DNA of 64,000 nt from Bacteroidales bacterium (GCA_016937695.1 JAFGWC010000133.1:1-64000), one strand, 5' to 3'; counted from the first letter of the stretch, positions 18,674-27,543 are shown. Notes: a model not told the origin generated them from the sequence alone. Made by a program: numbers and translations.

Positions 18674-18877
18674 ATGGATAATTTAGGAAATGGAAGAGGC
18701 CTTGGAAAAGGTGGTGGAAAAGGTAAAAATAAAGGCGGTTCATTTGGTGTTGGCGGAAACTGTGTTTGTGCAAAATGCGGTGAAAAAATTGCTCACCAGC
18801 AAGGAGTTAAATGCACAACTATAAAATGCCCAAGTTGTGGACACACAATGATTCGTGAAGAATTGTTGAATAAGTAA
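18674..18877 (+). CDS. Small six-cysteine ribbon protein
   Basis: The 67-residue protein has a Gly/Lys-rich first half (GNGRGLGKGGGKGKNKGG) and a ribbon with spacing C-x-C-x2-C-x11-C-x4-C-x2-C plus one His: CVCAKCGEKIAHQQGVKC and KCPSCGHTMIRE. The ribbon aligns without gaps over 36 residues, with 18 identities, to the C-terminus of the DUF134 regulator at 46848. It probably binds zinc or an iron-sulfur cluster. The function is unknown; the context is a MinD/NifX metal-cluster locus. Confidence 0.7.
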   Translation: MDNLGNGRGLGKGGGKGKNKGGSFGVGGNCVCAKCGEKIAHQQGVKCTTIKCPSCGHTMIREELLNK

Positions 18878-19090
18878 TAATATCTATAATTCTAAATAAC
18901 ATTGATATTTTTAATATCTGTAATACATATTTTTGTCAAATAATTAGTATATTGCTAATTAGTAATTATAAATATTTGATGTCCTTTTTTAATTACTAAT
19001 TTCAAATTTCTAATTGCCTGTCTATTAATGTAAAACAAAGATTATTAAGTATCATAGTTTTTTAAACTACAGTAGTAATAATTTCAATTT

Positions 19091-19957
19091 ATGAAAATAG
19101 CCATTGCCAGTGGAAAGGGCGGAACAGGAAAAACAACTCTTTCCACTAATTTATCTTTTTATTTATCTGAAAAACATGATGTTGTGCTTGCAGATTTAGA
19201 TGTTGAGGAACCAAATTCTAAGCTTTTTATCGAAGCTGAAGTTTTTCATAAGGAAGATAAATATAAAATGATTCCAAGCTGGATTGAAGATAAATGCACA
19301 CTTTGCGGTATTTGCCATGATGTTTGCAATTATAATGCAATTATCCAACTAGGAACAATGATTTTAGTTTTTCCGGAATTATGTCATAGCTGCTATGCTT
19401 GTTCAGAACTTTGTCCTACAGCAGCATTGCCTATGATTAAACAAAAAATGGGCGAACTAATTCATTTCAAAAATGGCAACTTAAGCTTAATAGAAAGCAG
19501 ATTAGATATTGGACAAGAACAAGCAGTTCCTTTAATTGCCCAAACTATTGATTACGTAGATAAAAATTTCAAAGAAGAAACAATTAAAATCTTTGATTCT
19601 CCGCCAGGAACATCGTGTCCTGTAATTGAAGCAACTAAAGGTGCCGATTTCATTATTTTGGTAACAGAACCAACACCTTTCGGCCTTAACGATTTAAAAC
19701 TAGCTGTTGACACTGTAAAAGAGTTGAAAAAGAATTTTGGAGTTGTAATTAATAGGTATGGTGTTGGTAATGATGATGTTATAACATATTGTAATAATGA
19801 AAAAATACCAATTCTAGCAAAAATTCCTAATAGTAGAAAAATAGCAGAATTATACTCAATTGGGAATATAATTTATGATAAGGTTCCTGAAATGAAGGAC
19901 GAACTTGAGAAAATTGAAATTTTCATCAGCAATTTAAAAACGGGAGGTGAAAAATGA
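19091..19957 (+). CDS. MinD/Mrp-type ATPase with inserted 2x[4Fe-4S] ferredoxin domain (first copy)
   Basis: The 288-residue cytoplasmic ATPase opens with the deviant Walker A SGKGGTGKTTLS and has the Asp-rich DLDVEEPN switch. A ferredoxin insertion follows at about residues 70-115: CTLCGICHDVC and CHSCYACSELCP, giving eight cluster cysteines. DSPPGTSCPV is the Walker B region. This architecture marks the ATPase pair of ORP-type clusters, thought to handle Fe-S or Mo-Cu cofactors. The stop overlaps the start of the next ATPase by four bases, so the two are translationally coupled and may form a heterodimer. Confidence 0.88.
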   Translation: MKIAIASGKGGTGKTTLSTNLSFYLSEKHDVVLADLDVEEPNSKLFIEAEVFHKEDKYKMIPSWIEDKCTLCGICHDVCNYNAIIQLGTMILVFPELCHSCYACSELCPTAALPMIKQKMGELIHFKNGNLSLIESRLDIGQEQAVPLIAQTIDYVDKNFKEETIKIFDSPPGTSCPVIEATKGADFIILVTEPTPFGLNDLKLAVDTVKELKKNFGVVINRYGVGNDDVITYCNNEKIPILAKIPNSRKIAELYSIGNIIYDKVPEMKDELEKIEIFISNLKTGGEK

Positions 19958-20823
19958 AAGAAATAGTTGTAATTTCAGGAAAAGGCGGAACAGGAAAAAC
20001 ATCAGTAACTGCTTCATTTGCAGTGCTTGCTGCCAAAAACGTTGTTGTTGCCGATTGTGATGTAGACGCTGCGGATATGCATATTCTTTTAAAGCCAGAT
20101 TACGCTTTTTCTGAAGATTTTTATAGTGGAGAAATTGCAATAATTGACCAGAATGCATGTATTAGCTGCAACAAATGCAAAGAAGTTTGCAGGTTTAATG
20201 CAATTCCGATAATTGACAATAAATACACTATCGACGAAATAAGCTGCGAAGGTTGTGGATATTGTGCGCGAGTTTGCCCTACAAATGCCATAAAAATGGA
20301 AGAAGATAATGTTGGAAAATGGCATATCTCAGAAACAAGATTAGGAAACACATTAGTTCATGCAAAATTAGGAATTGGAGCCGAAAATTCAGGAAAACTC
20401 GTTGCTAAAGTAAAAAACGAAGCAAAAAGACTAGCAAAAGAAACCGAAAAAGATTTTATTTTAATTGATGGTTCGCCTGGAATAGGTTGTCCTGTTGTTT
20501 CTTCGCTTTCGGGAGCAAATTTTGTTGTACTTGTAACAGAACCAACAGTTTCTGGCAAACACGATTTAGAAAGAGTTTACAAACTAGTTAAAAAATTTAA
20601 TATAAAAGCAGGTTGCATAATAAATAAATACGATTTAAATACTGATGTAACAGATTCAATAGAGAAATTTTTGCAAGATGAAAATATTATTCACCTTGCA
20701 AATTTACCTTATAACGAAAACTTTACAAAAGCAATGATAGAAGGAAAAACAATTGTAGAATTTGAAAACAGTGAGATTAAACAAATTTTAGAAAATAGCT
20801 GGAATTTAATTAAAAATATTTAA
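19954..20823 (+). CDS. MinD/Mrp-type ATPase with inserted 2x[4Fe-4S] ferredoxin domain (second copy)
   Basis: The 289-residue paralogue of the preceding ATPase has Walker A SGKGGTGKTSVT, the switch DCDVDAADMH, the ferredoxin insertion CISCNKCKEVC and CEGCGYCARVCP, and Walker B DGSPGIGCPV. It is coupled to the first copy by an ATGA overlap and has a very good Shine-Dalgarno, GGAGGTGA (19943-19950), inside the end of that gene. The two copies differ throughout, so the duplication is old. It probably works with the NifX-like protein encoded 43 bp downstream. Confidence 0.88.
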   Translation: MKEIVVISGKGGTGKTSVTASFAVLAAKNVVVADCDVDAADMHILLKPDYAFSEDFYSGEIAIIDQNACISCNKCKEVCRFNAIPIIDNKYTIDEISCEGCGYCARVCPTNAIKMEEDNVGKWHISETRLGNTLVHAKLGIGAENSGKLVAKVKNEAKRLAKETEKDFILIDGSPGIGCPVVSSLSGANFVVLVTEPTVSGKHDLERVYKLVKKFNIKAGCIINKYDLNTDVTDSIEKFLQDENIIHLANLPYNENFTKAMIEGKTIVEFENSEIKQILENSWNLIKNI

Positions 20824-20866
20824 TAAAAATTAATATCTTAACATACATTTAATAAATAAAAACCAA

Positions 20867-21205
20867 ATGAAAATAGCTTTTACAACAAAAGGAACAGAAT
20901 GGGAATCGTTAATGGATGCCAGATTTGGCAGAACAGAATTTTTCCTTTTATATGATGAAGAAAATGACAGTTTTATACATTTTGATAATAGAGATGTTGA
21001 AAATGATGCACATGGCGCAGGACCAAAAACTGCTCAAAAACTTTTTGAATTACAAGCACAAGTTTTAATTACCGGAAATGGACCAGGCGGAAATGCGGCT
21101 ACAGTTTTAGAAAAAGCAGGAATAAAAATTTATACAGGCGCAGGTGAGATGACTGTAAAAGATGCTTATAATGCTTTAAAAAACAATGAGTTAAAAGAAT
21201 TTTAA
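20867..21205 (+). CDS. NifX/NifB-like (dinitrogenase Fe-Mo cofactor family) protein
   Basis: The 112-residue protein matches the PF02579 fold: MKIAFTTKGTEWESLMDARFGRTEFFLLYD, NDAHGAGPKTAQKLFELQAQVLITGNGPGGNA and AGIKIYTGAGEMTVKDAYNAL. These proteins bind metal-sulfur clusters. The closest contextual parallel is the orange protein, which carries a Mo-Cu-S cluster and sits with ferredoxin-MinD ATPases in sulfate reducers. No nif structural genes are present here, so a nitrogenase role is unlikely. Confidence 0.85.
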   Translation: MKIAFTTKGTEWESLMDARFGRTEFFLLYDEENDSFIHFDNRDVENDAHGAGPKTAQKLFELQAQVLITGNGPGGNAATVLEKAGIKIYTGAGEMTVKDAYNALKNNELKEF

Positions 21206-21291
21206 CCTCTAGTATTTAACGCTTTTCATAATTAGTAATAAATTAACAATAAAATAAATTTTTACTCTATACTTACTAAAATATTATAATC

Positions 21292-21612
21292 ATGAAAAAT
21301 TTAATGAATTTGTACGAAAATGCTGATTGGGAAAAAGCAGAGGGATATCCTAAAGGAACTTTTAAAAAAGATTTAAGAGACGACAAGTTTGGCAAAACTA
21401 TATTGTTAAAACTTCCTGAAAATTTTCAAATGAAACCACACTCGCATATAACAACAGAACAACATTTAGTGCTTGAAGGTGAATATGTGAGTAGCGGAAA
21501 AACTTATAAATCAGGATGTTATCAAATATTTAATCCTGGAGATGAACATGGCCCTTTTGAATCTAAAAAAGGTGCACTTATTCTTGTAATTTGGGATGTA
21601 TTAACAAAATAA
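21292..21612 (+). CDS. Cupin-domain protein (ChrR-like)
   Basis: The 106-residue protein is a single cupin barrel. Motif 1 is FQMKPHSHITTEQHLVLEGEY, with two His and a Glu arranged for metal binding, and motif 2 is GCYQIFNPGDEHGPFESKKG. It could bind Fe, Mn or Zn and act as an enzyme or sensor; the substrate is not evident. It lies within the MinD/NifX cluster, 19 bp before the SufT-like gene. Confidence 0.75.
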   Translation: MKNLMNLYENADWEKAEGYPKGTFKKDLRDDKFGKTILLKLPENFQMKPHSHITTEQHLVLEGEYVSSGKTYKSGCYQIFNPGDEHGPFESKKGALILVIWDVLTK

Positions 21613-21631
21613 ATTATTAAAAGATTAATGA

Positions 21632-21925
21632 ATGAAAACAATAGAAGAAGTAGTTGCAGAATTAAGAAAAGTTGGACATCCGGCAATAGATTATTCACTA
21701 ATTGAGCTTGGCATTTTAACAGATATTGATTTGGAAAACAATAAAGTAGATGTCGTTTTTGCTTTTCCATTTCCAAATATTCCCATTGCTGATCAGCTAA
21801 TTAATTCTGTAGCTATTCCGGTTAAAAACATGGGATTAGAATTTAATTACAGCATAAGAGGAATGAATGATGAAGAAAAAACAATGTTTATGACTCTTGA
21901 GTCTCAAGGCTGGAAAGACAAGTAA
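21632..21925 (+). CDS. MIP18/SufT-like iron-sulfur assembly family protein
   Basis: The 97-residue protein resembles the DUF59/MIP18 family: TIEEVVAELRKVGHPAIDYSLIELGILTDIDLENNKVDVVFAFPFPNIPIADQLINSV. Family members help mature Fe-S proteins. The conserved Cys of many homologues is absent (the loop reads FPFPNIPI), so it may be a structural or diverged member. It is co-directional with the ATPases that carry ferredoxin insertions. Confidence 0.7.
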   Translation: MKTIEEVVAELRKVGHPAIDYSLIELGILTDIDLENNKVDVVFAFPFPNIPIADQLINSVAIPVKNMGLEFNYSIRGMNDEEKTMFMTLESQGWKDK

Positions 21926-22160
21926 TACTTTTTCAATTGCTCTGGTTTAAAATAGCTGTGATGCTTAATTTTATTTATTTTGTGTTAATTTACAGGAAAT
22001 TAGTAATTAAATAGTCTTCTAATGTTCTTAATTGCTAATTGCCAGGATACTAATTACTTGCAAAGATAAGCAATACAGATATTTAAAATATCATAGAATA
22101 TTTAAGCTTTAGCGCTTTAAATTATTAAATGGTGCAACATCTAACTAATTATCTTAATAT

Positions 22161-23192
22161 ATGTTAATCGAAGCGTTTAAAATTTTTAAGCATGCAATAA
22201 TGATAACCAGCTTTGTTTTTGTAATGATGCTGGTTATTGAATATATTAATGTACAAACAAGTGGAATGTGGCAAAATTTGATTTCTAAAAATAAATGGAA
22301 ACAATACGTTTTTGCCGCTTTACTTGGAGCAATTCCGGGATGTTTAGGCGCATTTACTGCTGTAGCTCTTTTTTCGCACCGATTAATCTCTTTTGGCGCA
22401 ATTGTAGCAACAATGATTGCAACAAGCGGCGACGAAGCTTTTGTTATGTTTGCGATGATTCCAAAAGAAGCGTTTATAATTACAATAGCAATTTTTATTA
22501 TAGCAATTTTTGCAGGCTATTTTACTGATAAACTTTATAAACCCAAGAAAATACTCGATGATTTTGCCGAAAAAAATTTCCCGCTTCACAAAGAAGAAGA
22601 ATGTAAATGTTTTCAAAAAGAGAATTTCTTTAAACAATTATTAAAACCATCTTTTCCTCGAATTGCCTTAATTATTTCATTATTGTTTTTTTTAATTACT
22701 GTTTCAACTGGATTTTTAGCCGGAAAATCAGAATTTTGGATAAAAATAACTATTTTATTAACAATTATTTTCTCGCTTTTTATAGTTATTAGTGTACCGG
22801 AGCATTTTTTAAAAAAACATTTGTGGGAACATATTGTAAAAATGCATATTCCAAGAATATTCATGTGGACTTTTGCAACATTACTCGTTTTCGGAATTTT
22901 AATGAATTATTTAGAATTAAATAGCTGGATATCAGAAAATATGTTTTTCGTTTTAATTTTTGCAATAATTGTTGGAATTATTCCGGAATCAGGTCCACAT
23001 TTAATTTTTATAACACTTTTCGCTGAAGGAACTATTCCATTAAGCATATTGCTTGCCAGCTCTATTTCGCAAGACGGACACGGAATGTTACCACTTTTAG
23101 CCGAATCAAAAAGAGGATTTTTAGCAGTTAAATTTGTAAATGTTGTTGTTGCATTTATTATTGGCCTTTTAGGTTATATTTCAGGATTTTAA
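22161..23192 (+). CDS. Putative 10-TM heavy-metal/manganese transporter (ArsP_2-like)
   Basis: The 343-residue protein has about ten membrane helices in two halves, each with a Gly-Pro signature: LLGAIPGCLGAFTAVALFSHRLISFGA and ATSGDEAFVMFAMIP in the first, IVGIIPESGPHLIFITLFAEG and SSISQDGHGMLPLLAESKRGF in the second. The cytoplasmic linker has a small Cys/His patch (HKEEECKCF). This inverted-repeat pattern fits the ArsP_2-type exporters, some annotated as manganese transporters. Metal supply or efflux for the cluster is an inference from position. Confidence 0.7.
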   Translation: MLIEAFKIFKHAIMITSFVFVMMLVIEYINVQTSGMWQNLISKNKWKQYVFAALLGAIPGCLGAFTAVALFSHRLISFGAIVATMIATSGDEAFVMFAMIPKEAFIITIAIFIIAIFAGYFTDKLYKPKKILDDFAEKNFPLHKEEECKCFQKENFFKQLLKPSFPRIALIISLLFFLITVSTGFLAGKSEFWIKITILLTIIFSLFIVISVPEHFLKKHLWEHIVKMHIPRIFMWTFATLLVFGILMNYLELNSWISENMFFVLIFAIIVGIIPESGPHLIFITLFAEGTIPLSILLASSISQDGHGMLPLLAESKRGFLAVKFVNVVVAFIIGLLGYISGF

Positions 23193-23256
23193 AATTAAAA
23201 AAACACATAAAGCACTAATAATGTGCGTTTTAAAATTTAAATAAAACTAATTAATC

Positions 23257-25113
23257 ATGTTAAATTTAAGAAACGAATTTATTTTAGCACCTGTAAAATT
23301 AGGATATAGCGATAAAACAGGTGTTGTAAATCAAAAACACATAGATTTTTATAATCAAAGAAGCAAACACATTGGAGCTGTAACTCCAGAACCATTTTTT
23401 ATGGATGCCGGATTAAGAGAACTTCCCACACAAATGGGAATAGATAGCAACGAAAAAATTGAAGGTCTTAAAAAATTAACCGATACAATTCATAAAAACG
23501 GCGCAAAAGCCATTGCTCATTTAAATCATCCGGGAAGAATGGCAAATCCCAAAATACCTGGAAATTATTTTCTTTCATCAACAGATAAAGCATGCGAAAA
23601 TGGCGGCGCAATTCCCGAAAAAATGAACAGAAAAAAAATGGATGACGTTATAAATCTTTTTGTCGAAAGTGCTAAAAGAAGCGTAAATTCCGGTTTTGAC
23701 ATTATAGAACTTCAATTCGGACACGGATATTTAATGGCTCAATTTATTTCGCCTGCTGTTAATGATAGAACCGATGAATATGGCGGAAGCTTTGAAAACA
23801 GAATTAAATTTCCTGTTGAATTAGCAAAAGCTGTAAGAAAAGCTATTGATATTCCTATTATTGCAAGAGTTAGCGGCGATGAAATGATTCCAAACGGATT
23901 TCATATTGACGAGATGATTAAATTTTCGAAAGAGCTTGAAAATATTGGTATTAATGCAATTCATGTTACAGCCGGTTCTGCTTGCACTACTCCACCGTGG
24001 TTTTTCCAACATATGTTTATCCCAAAAGGAAAAACATGGGAGTTGGCTTCAAAAATAAAAGAAAATGTAAAAATACCTGTGATATTTGTTGGTAGAATAA
24101 ATTCTGAAAAAGACATTAAAGAAATCAAAACTAAATATTCTGCAGATTATTTGGCTTTAGGAAGAGCATTAGTTGCCGATCCGGATTTTATTGGAAAACA
24201 CACAAAACAGATAAAAGGAAATATAAGACCTTGTTTGGCTTGTGCCGAAGGTTGCTTAGGCGGCGTAAAACAAGGAAAAGGTTTAGGCTGTGTTGTTAAT
24301 CCACTGGTTAACACAGGATTAGCTGAAATTAAAAAATCATCAGAAAAAAAATATTATGCTGTAATTGGTGGCGGATTAGCCGGAATGCAAGCTTCATTAA
24401 CGCTTAAAGAAAAAGGCTATGATGTTGATTTATATGAAAAAAATGAACTTGGCGGACAATTTAATTTAGCTTGGCTGCCACCAAAAAAAGAAAGTTTAAA
24501 AGAAATTATTGATTATTTTATAAACGAATTAAAAAGCCTGAATGTTAATATAATTAAAAAAGAAGCAACGGAATCTGTTTTAAATGATAAAAAATACGAT
24601 GGAATAATAATGGCAACAGGCGCAATACCTGCAATTCCACCAATTGAAGGTTTAACCGAATATTATTGGACAGAATTTCTAGATGACGAGCAACTGCCTA
24701 AAAATCAGAAAGTTTTGGTGATTGGCGGCGGTTTAATCGGACTAGAAGTAGCATCAAAACTAGTAGATGGAAACAATGAAGTGATTGTTGTTGAAATGCT
24801 TGACGAAATAGCTCGCGGAATGGAAATGATTGAAAAAGCAATGACTATGAAAAAATTAAAAGATAATCAAACAGAAATTCTTTTAAATCATAAAGTAATT
24901 AAAATAGATAAAGATAAAGTATTTATTGAAAGTGGTGACAATCAGAAAATTATAGACAACATAAATAAAATTGTTATTGCTGCTGGAATGAAAAGTTTTG
25001 TGCCTTTTAAAATATCTGAAACATCAAAAATATATTTTGTTGGCGATGCAAAAAAAGTAGGAAAAGCCCAAGAAGCTATTCACGATGCATACGAACTTGC
25101 AATAAATTTGTAG
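23257..25113 (+). CDS. NADH:flavin oxidoreductase, old-yellow-enzyme barrel plus Fe-S and FAD/NAD domains
   Basis: The 618-residue protein has the architecture of 2,4-dienoyl-CoA reductase and trimethylamine dehydrogenase: an FMN barrel (1-320; HLNHPGRMAN, ELQFGHGYLMAQFISPAVNDRTDEYGGS), a 4Fe-4S motif CLACAEGCLGGVKQGKGLGC, and two dinucleotide-binding domains (VIGGGLAGMQASL and VLVIGGGLIGLEVA). Electrons would pass from NAD(P)H through FAD and the cluster to FMN. The N-terminus is short compared with FadH. The substrate is not identifiable. It is co-directional with the MinD/NifX cluster. Confidence 0.85.
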   Translation: MLNLRNEFILAPVKLGYSDKTGVVNQKHIDFYNQRSKHIGAVTPEPFFMDAGLRELPTQMGIDSNEKIEGLKKLTDTIHKNGAKAIAHLNHPGRMANPKIPGNYFLSSTDKACENGGAIPEKMNRKKMDDVINLFVESAKRSVNSGFDIIELQFGHGYLMAQFISPAVNDRTDEYGGSFENRIKFPVELAKAVRKAIDIPIIARVSGDEMIPNGFHIDEMIKFSKELENIGINAIHVTAGSACTTPPWFFQHMFIPKGKTWELASKIKENVKIPVIFVGRINSEKDIKEIKTKYSADYLALGRALVADPDFIGKHTKQIKGNIRPCLACAEGCLGGVKQGKGLGCVVNPLVNTGLAEIKKSSEKKYYAVIGGGLAGMQASLTLKEKGYDVDLYEKNELGGQFNLAWLPPKKESLKEIIDYFINELKSLNVNIIKKEATESVLNDKKYDGIIMATGAIPAIPPIEGLTEYYWTEFLDDEQLPKNQKVLVIGGGLIGLEVASKLVDGNNEVIVVEMLDEIARGMEMIEKAMTMKKLKDNQTEILLNHKVIKIDKDKVFIESGDNQKIIDNINKIVIAAGMKSFVPFKISETSKIYFVGDAKKVGKAQEAIHDAYELAINL

Positions 25114-25155
25114 CCAAATTTAATTTTAAAATGATTTTTAAATAAAACTAAAACT

Positions 25156-25587
25156 ATGGAATTAATTTTTGCTTTTGCTTTAAACAACGAAAATATTTTC
25201 GGTAAAAAACACTTTGGTGATGCAGAAAAGTTTTTGATTTATAAAGTTAATAATGACGAAATTATACTTTATGAAGAAGCTGAAAATCCTTTTATAAATT
25301 TTAATGAAGAACAAGAACACGGATCAAAATTAAAAGCAAAAGCAATAATTAAGTTTTTGAAAGAAAAAAATGTTAATGTTCTGGTATCAAGACAATTTGG
25401 AAGAAATATTAAAAGAATAAATAGTTATTTTATTCCTATTATTATTTATTCTGATGAAACAAATGACGCAATTCAGGCTATTAATAAACATTTACATTGG
25501 ATAAAAGACGAGCTTAAAAACAGTTCCGGCGAATACAATTTATTTACAATCAAATCTGGGATTTTAAAATCTAAAATTAAAAAATAA
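25156..25587 (+). CDS. Diverged NifX-like protein (second copy in the cluster)
   Basis: The 143-residue protein shows the PF02579 pattern in weaker form: MELIFAFALNNENIFGKKHFGDAEKFLIYKV, EQEHGSKLKAKAIIKFLKEKNVNVLVSRQFGRNIKRI and DAIQAINKHL. Relative to the copy at 20867 the Gly-rich loop is replaced by SRQFGRNIKR, and a C-terminal extension of about 25 residues is added. It may bind a different cluster or act as a carrier. Confidence 0.7.
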   Translation: MELIFAFALNNENIFGKKHFGDAEKFLIYKVNNDEIILYEEAENPFINFNEEQEHGSKLKAKAIIKFLKEKNVNVLVSRQFGRNIKRINSYFIPIIIYSDETNDAIQAINKHLHWIKDELKNSSGEYNLFTIKSGILKSKIKK

Positions 25588-25653
25588 CCAACTTCGTTGG
25601 ATTTTATATTTAAACATAATTTTCTCTGTAATCTAATTATCTTAAATTTATAT

Positions 25654-26499
25654 ATGAAAACATATCTTGATTGTTTGCCATGTTACATGAATCAAGCAAT
25701 ACGAGCCGGAAGAATGGCAACCAATGACGATAAAAAAATAAAACAATTACTAGACCAAGTTGGCGATATGATAAAACATATTCCAATGGAAAACACACCT
25801 GCAGAATCAGGCGCGATGATTTATCAAAAAATAAAAGAAATTACCGGAGTTGAAGATCCGTATAAGACAATAAAGCAGAACAGCATTAACGAAGCAAAAG
25901 CTCTTTATCCCGAATTAAAAGAAATTATTAATAAATCGAAAGACAAATTATTAACAGCAATAAGAATAGCAATTGCAGGAAATATTATTGATTTTGGAAT
26001 TAATAAAAAATTTAATTTAGTTGATGATGTAAAAAAAATATTAATTCAGGATTTTGCAATATTTGATTACGAAAAGTTTAAATCGGAATTAGAAAAATCT
26101 GAAAATATACTATATTTAGCAGATAATGCAGGCGAATCTGTATTTGATAAATTATTAATAGAAGAATTAAATAAAAAAGTAATTTATGCAGTTAGAGAAA
26201 TTCCTGTAATTAACGATGTTACAATTCAGGATGCTATTGATTCTGGAATTGCAGATGTTGCTGAAATTATATCTTCCGGCGTAAAAGCTCCGGGAACAAT
26301 TTTAAATCAATGCAATAATAATTTTTTAGATTTATTTGATACTGCAGATATGATAATAAGCAAAGGACAAGGCAATTACGAAGGCTTATCAGATATAAAC
26401 CGCTCTGTTTTTTTCTTGTTAAAAGCAAAATGTTCGGTAATTGCAAAAGATATTGGAGTAAAAGAAGATGATATTGTTATAAAATCTATAAATTTATAA
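25654..26499 (+). CDS. DUF89/ARMT1-like family protein with N-terminal CxxC
   Basis: I start at ATG 25654, since the track's earlier codon is a TTG outside any conserved part. The 281-residue protein begins MKTYLDCLPCYMNQAIRAGRM, the N-terminal CxxC of the prokaryotic DUF89 subgroup, and contains the metal-site motifs ILYLADNAGESVFDKLL and ADMIISKGQGNYEGLSD. DUF89 proteins are metal-dependent phosphatases proposed to clear damaged phosphometabolites. The CxxC subgroup is uncharacterised to my knowledge. Confidence 0.8.
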   Translation: MKTYLDCLPCYMNQAIRAGRMATNDDKKIKQLLDQVGDMIKHIPMENTPAESGAMIYQKIKEITGVEDPYKTIKQNSINEAKALYPELKEIINKSKDKLLTAIRIAIAGNIIDFGINKKFNLVDDVKKILIQDFAIFDYEKFKSELEKSENILYLADNAGESVFDKLLIEELNKKVIYAVREIPVINDVTIQDAIDSGIADVAEIISSGVKAPGTILNQCNNNFLDLFDTADMIISKGQGNYEGLSDINRSVFFLLKAKCSVIAKDIGVKEDDIVIKSINL

Positions 26500-26513
26500 A
26501 AACAGTAAAAATT

Positions 26514-26963
26514 ATGACAAAAAAAACAAAAATAGGCATAATAATTTGCGACAGATATAAAACTTGTGCCGGCGGAAAATGCTTTAAAGCAATGCATAAC
26601 AGAGAAGGAGCTTTCGATATTTATGCAAAAAATGAAGATGTTGAATTAGTTGGATATACAAGCTGCGGTGGTTGTCCCGGTGGAAACATTGAATATGCAC
26701 CAGAAGAAATGAAAAAAAACGGCGCAGAAATAGTTCATCTGGCCACAGGATTTGTTGTTGGATATCCACCTTGTCCGTACATAAACGAGTTTAAAGAGCT
26801 AATTGAAAAAAAACACGAAATGAAAGTAGTAATTGGAACACATCCTATTCCTGAAAAATATTTGACAGCACATACAAAACTTAAAACTTGGGAATCAGCA
26901 AAATGGGATGAAATAACAAAACCAACAATGGCTGACGAAAAAACAAGATTAGATTACAATTAA
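26514..26963 (+). CDS. CGGC-domain protein
   Basis: The 149-residue protein matches the CGGC domain family: IGIIICDRYKTCAGGKCFKAMHNREGAF, the name-giving SCGGCPGGNIEYAPEEM, then HLATGFVVGYPPCPYI and KVVIGTHPIPEKY. Six cysteines and a His suggest a metal or Fe-S site. The function is unknown. It lies between DUF89 and a TrmO-like gene with spacings of 14 and 8 bp, so it belongs to the same transcript. Confidence 0.8.
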   Translation: MTKKTKIGIIICDRYKTCAGGKCFKAMHNREGAFDIYAKNEDVELVGYTSCGGCPGGNIEYAPEEMKKNGAEIVHLATGFVVGYPPCPYINEFKELIEKKHEMKVVIGTHPIPEKYLTAHTKLKTWESAKWDEITKPTMADEKTRLDYN

Positions 26964-26971
26964 TAATAATT

Positions 26972-27541
26972 ATGATTAAAATCAAAGTATTTATTTTTGT
27001 AATAGTTTTATTTACAATAACTTGCAAAAACAAAACTCAACTCACTTATAATCCAATCGGATATTTTTCGTCGCAATACAATTTAGAAACAGGCGCTCCG
27101 CGTCAAGGGGCTTTAGTTCCTGATTCTAAAGGAATTATAATATTAGATGAAAAATATATGAAAGCCTTAAACAGTTTAAACCAATTCGAATATATTTGGG
27201 TTTTATTCCATTTTCATGAAGCAAAAGGATATGAAAATATTGTAAAACCTCCAGAAAGCAATCACGAATTCGGCCTTTTTGCAACAAGAAGCCCAAGGCG
27301 TCCAAATCCTATCGGATTATCATTAATTAAGCTCGATTCTATTGTTAAAAATAAACTTTATGTTAGTGGAATAGATATTTTTGATAAAACACCTGTTCTT
27401 GATATAAAGCCATTCTTACCTTCGGTAGATTGCATGATTACAGAAAAAAACATGATTGCCGAATATTATCTTGGACATCATACCGAAAATTATATAAATG
27501 ATTCTTTAGTGAAAATATTTATTGAAGGAGAAAAAAAATAA
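26972..27541 (+). CDS. TrmO-like protein with an N-terminal lipoprotein-type signal
   Basis: Residues 25-170 match the TrmO/TsaA/UPF0066 fold (NPIGYFSSQYN, GAPRQG, FATRSPRRPNPIGLSLIKL, IFDKTPVLDIKPFLP). TrmO methylates t6A37 in tRNA. The oddity is the N-terminus, MIKIKVFIFVIVLFTITCKNK, which looks like a type II signal with Cys18 as lipidation site, although T-I-T-C is not an ideal lipobox. If real, the protein would be outside the cytoplasm and could not act on tRNA. There is no internal Met before residue 50, so the extension is not a start-site artefact. Confidence 0.75.
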   Translation: MIKIKVFIFVIVLFTITCKNKTQLTYNPIGYFSSQYNLETGAPRQGALVPDSKGIIILDEKYMKALNSLNQFEYIWVLFHFHEAKGYENIVKPPESNHEFGLFATRSPRRPNPIGLSLIKLDSIVKNKLYVSGIDIFDKTPVLDIKPFLPSVDCMITEKNMIAEYYLGHHTENYINDSLVKIFIEGEKK

Positions 27542-27543
27542 AA

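Noticed and set aside
20867-25587. Nitrogenase cofactor genes
   Set aside because: The NifX-like proteins could suggest nitrogen fixation, but nifHDK, nifE, nifN and nifB are absent and the neighbours match ORP-type loci.
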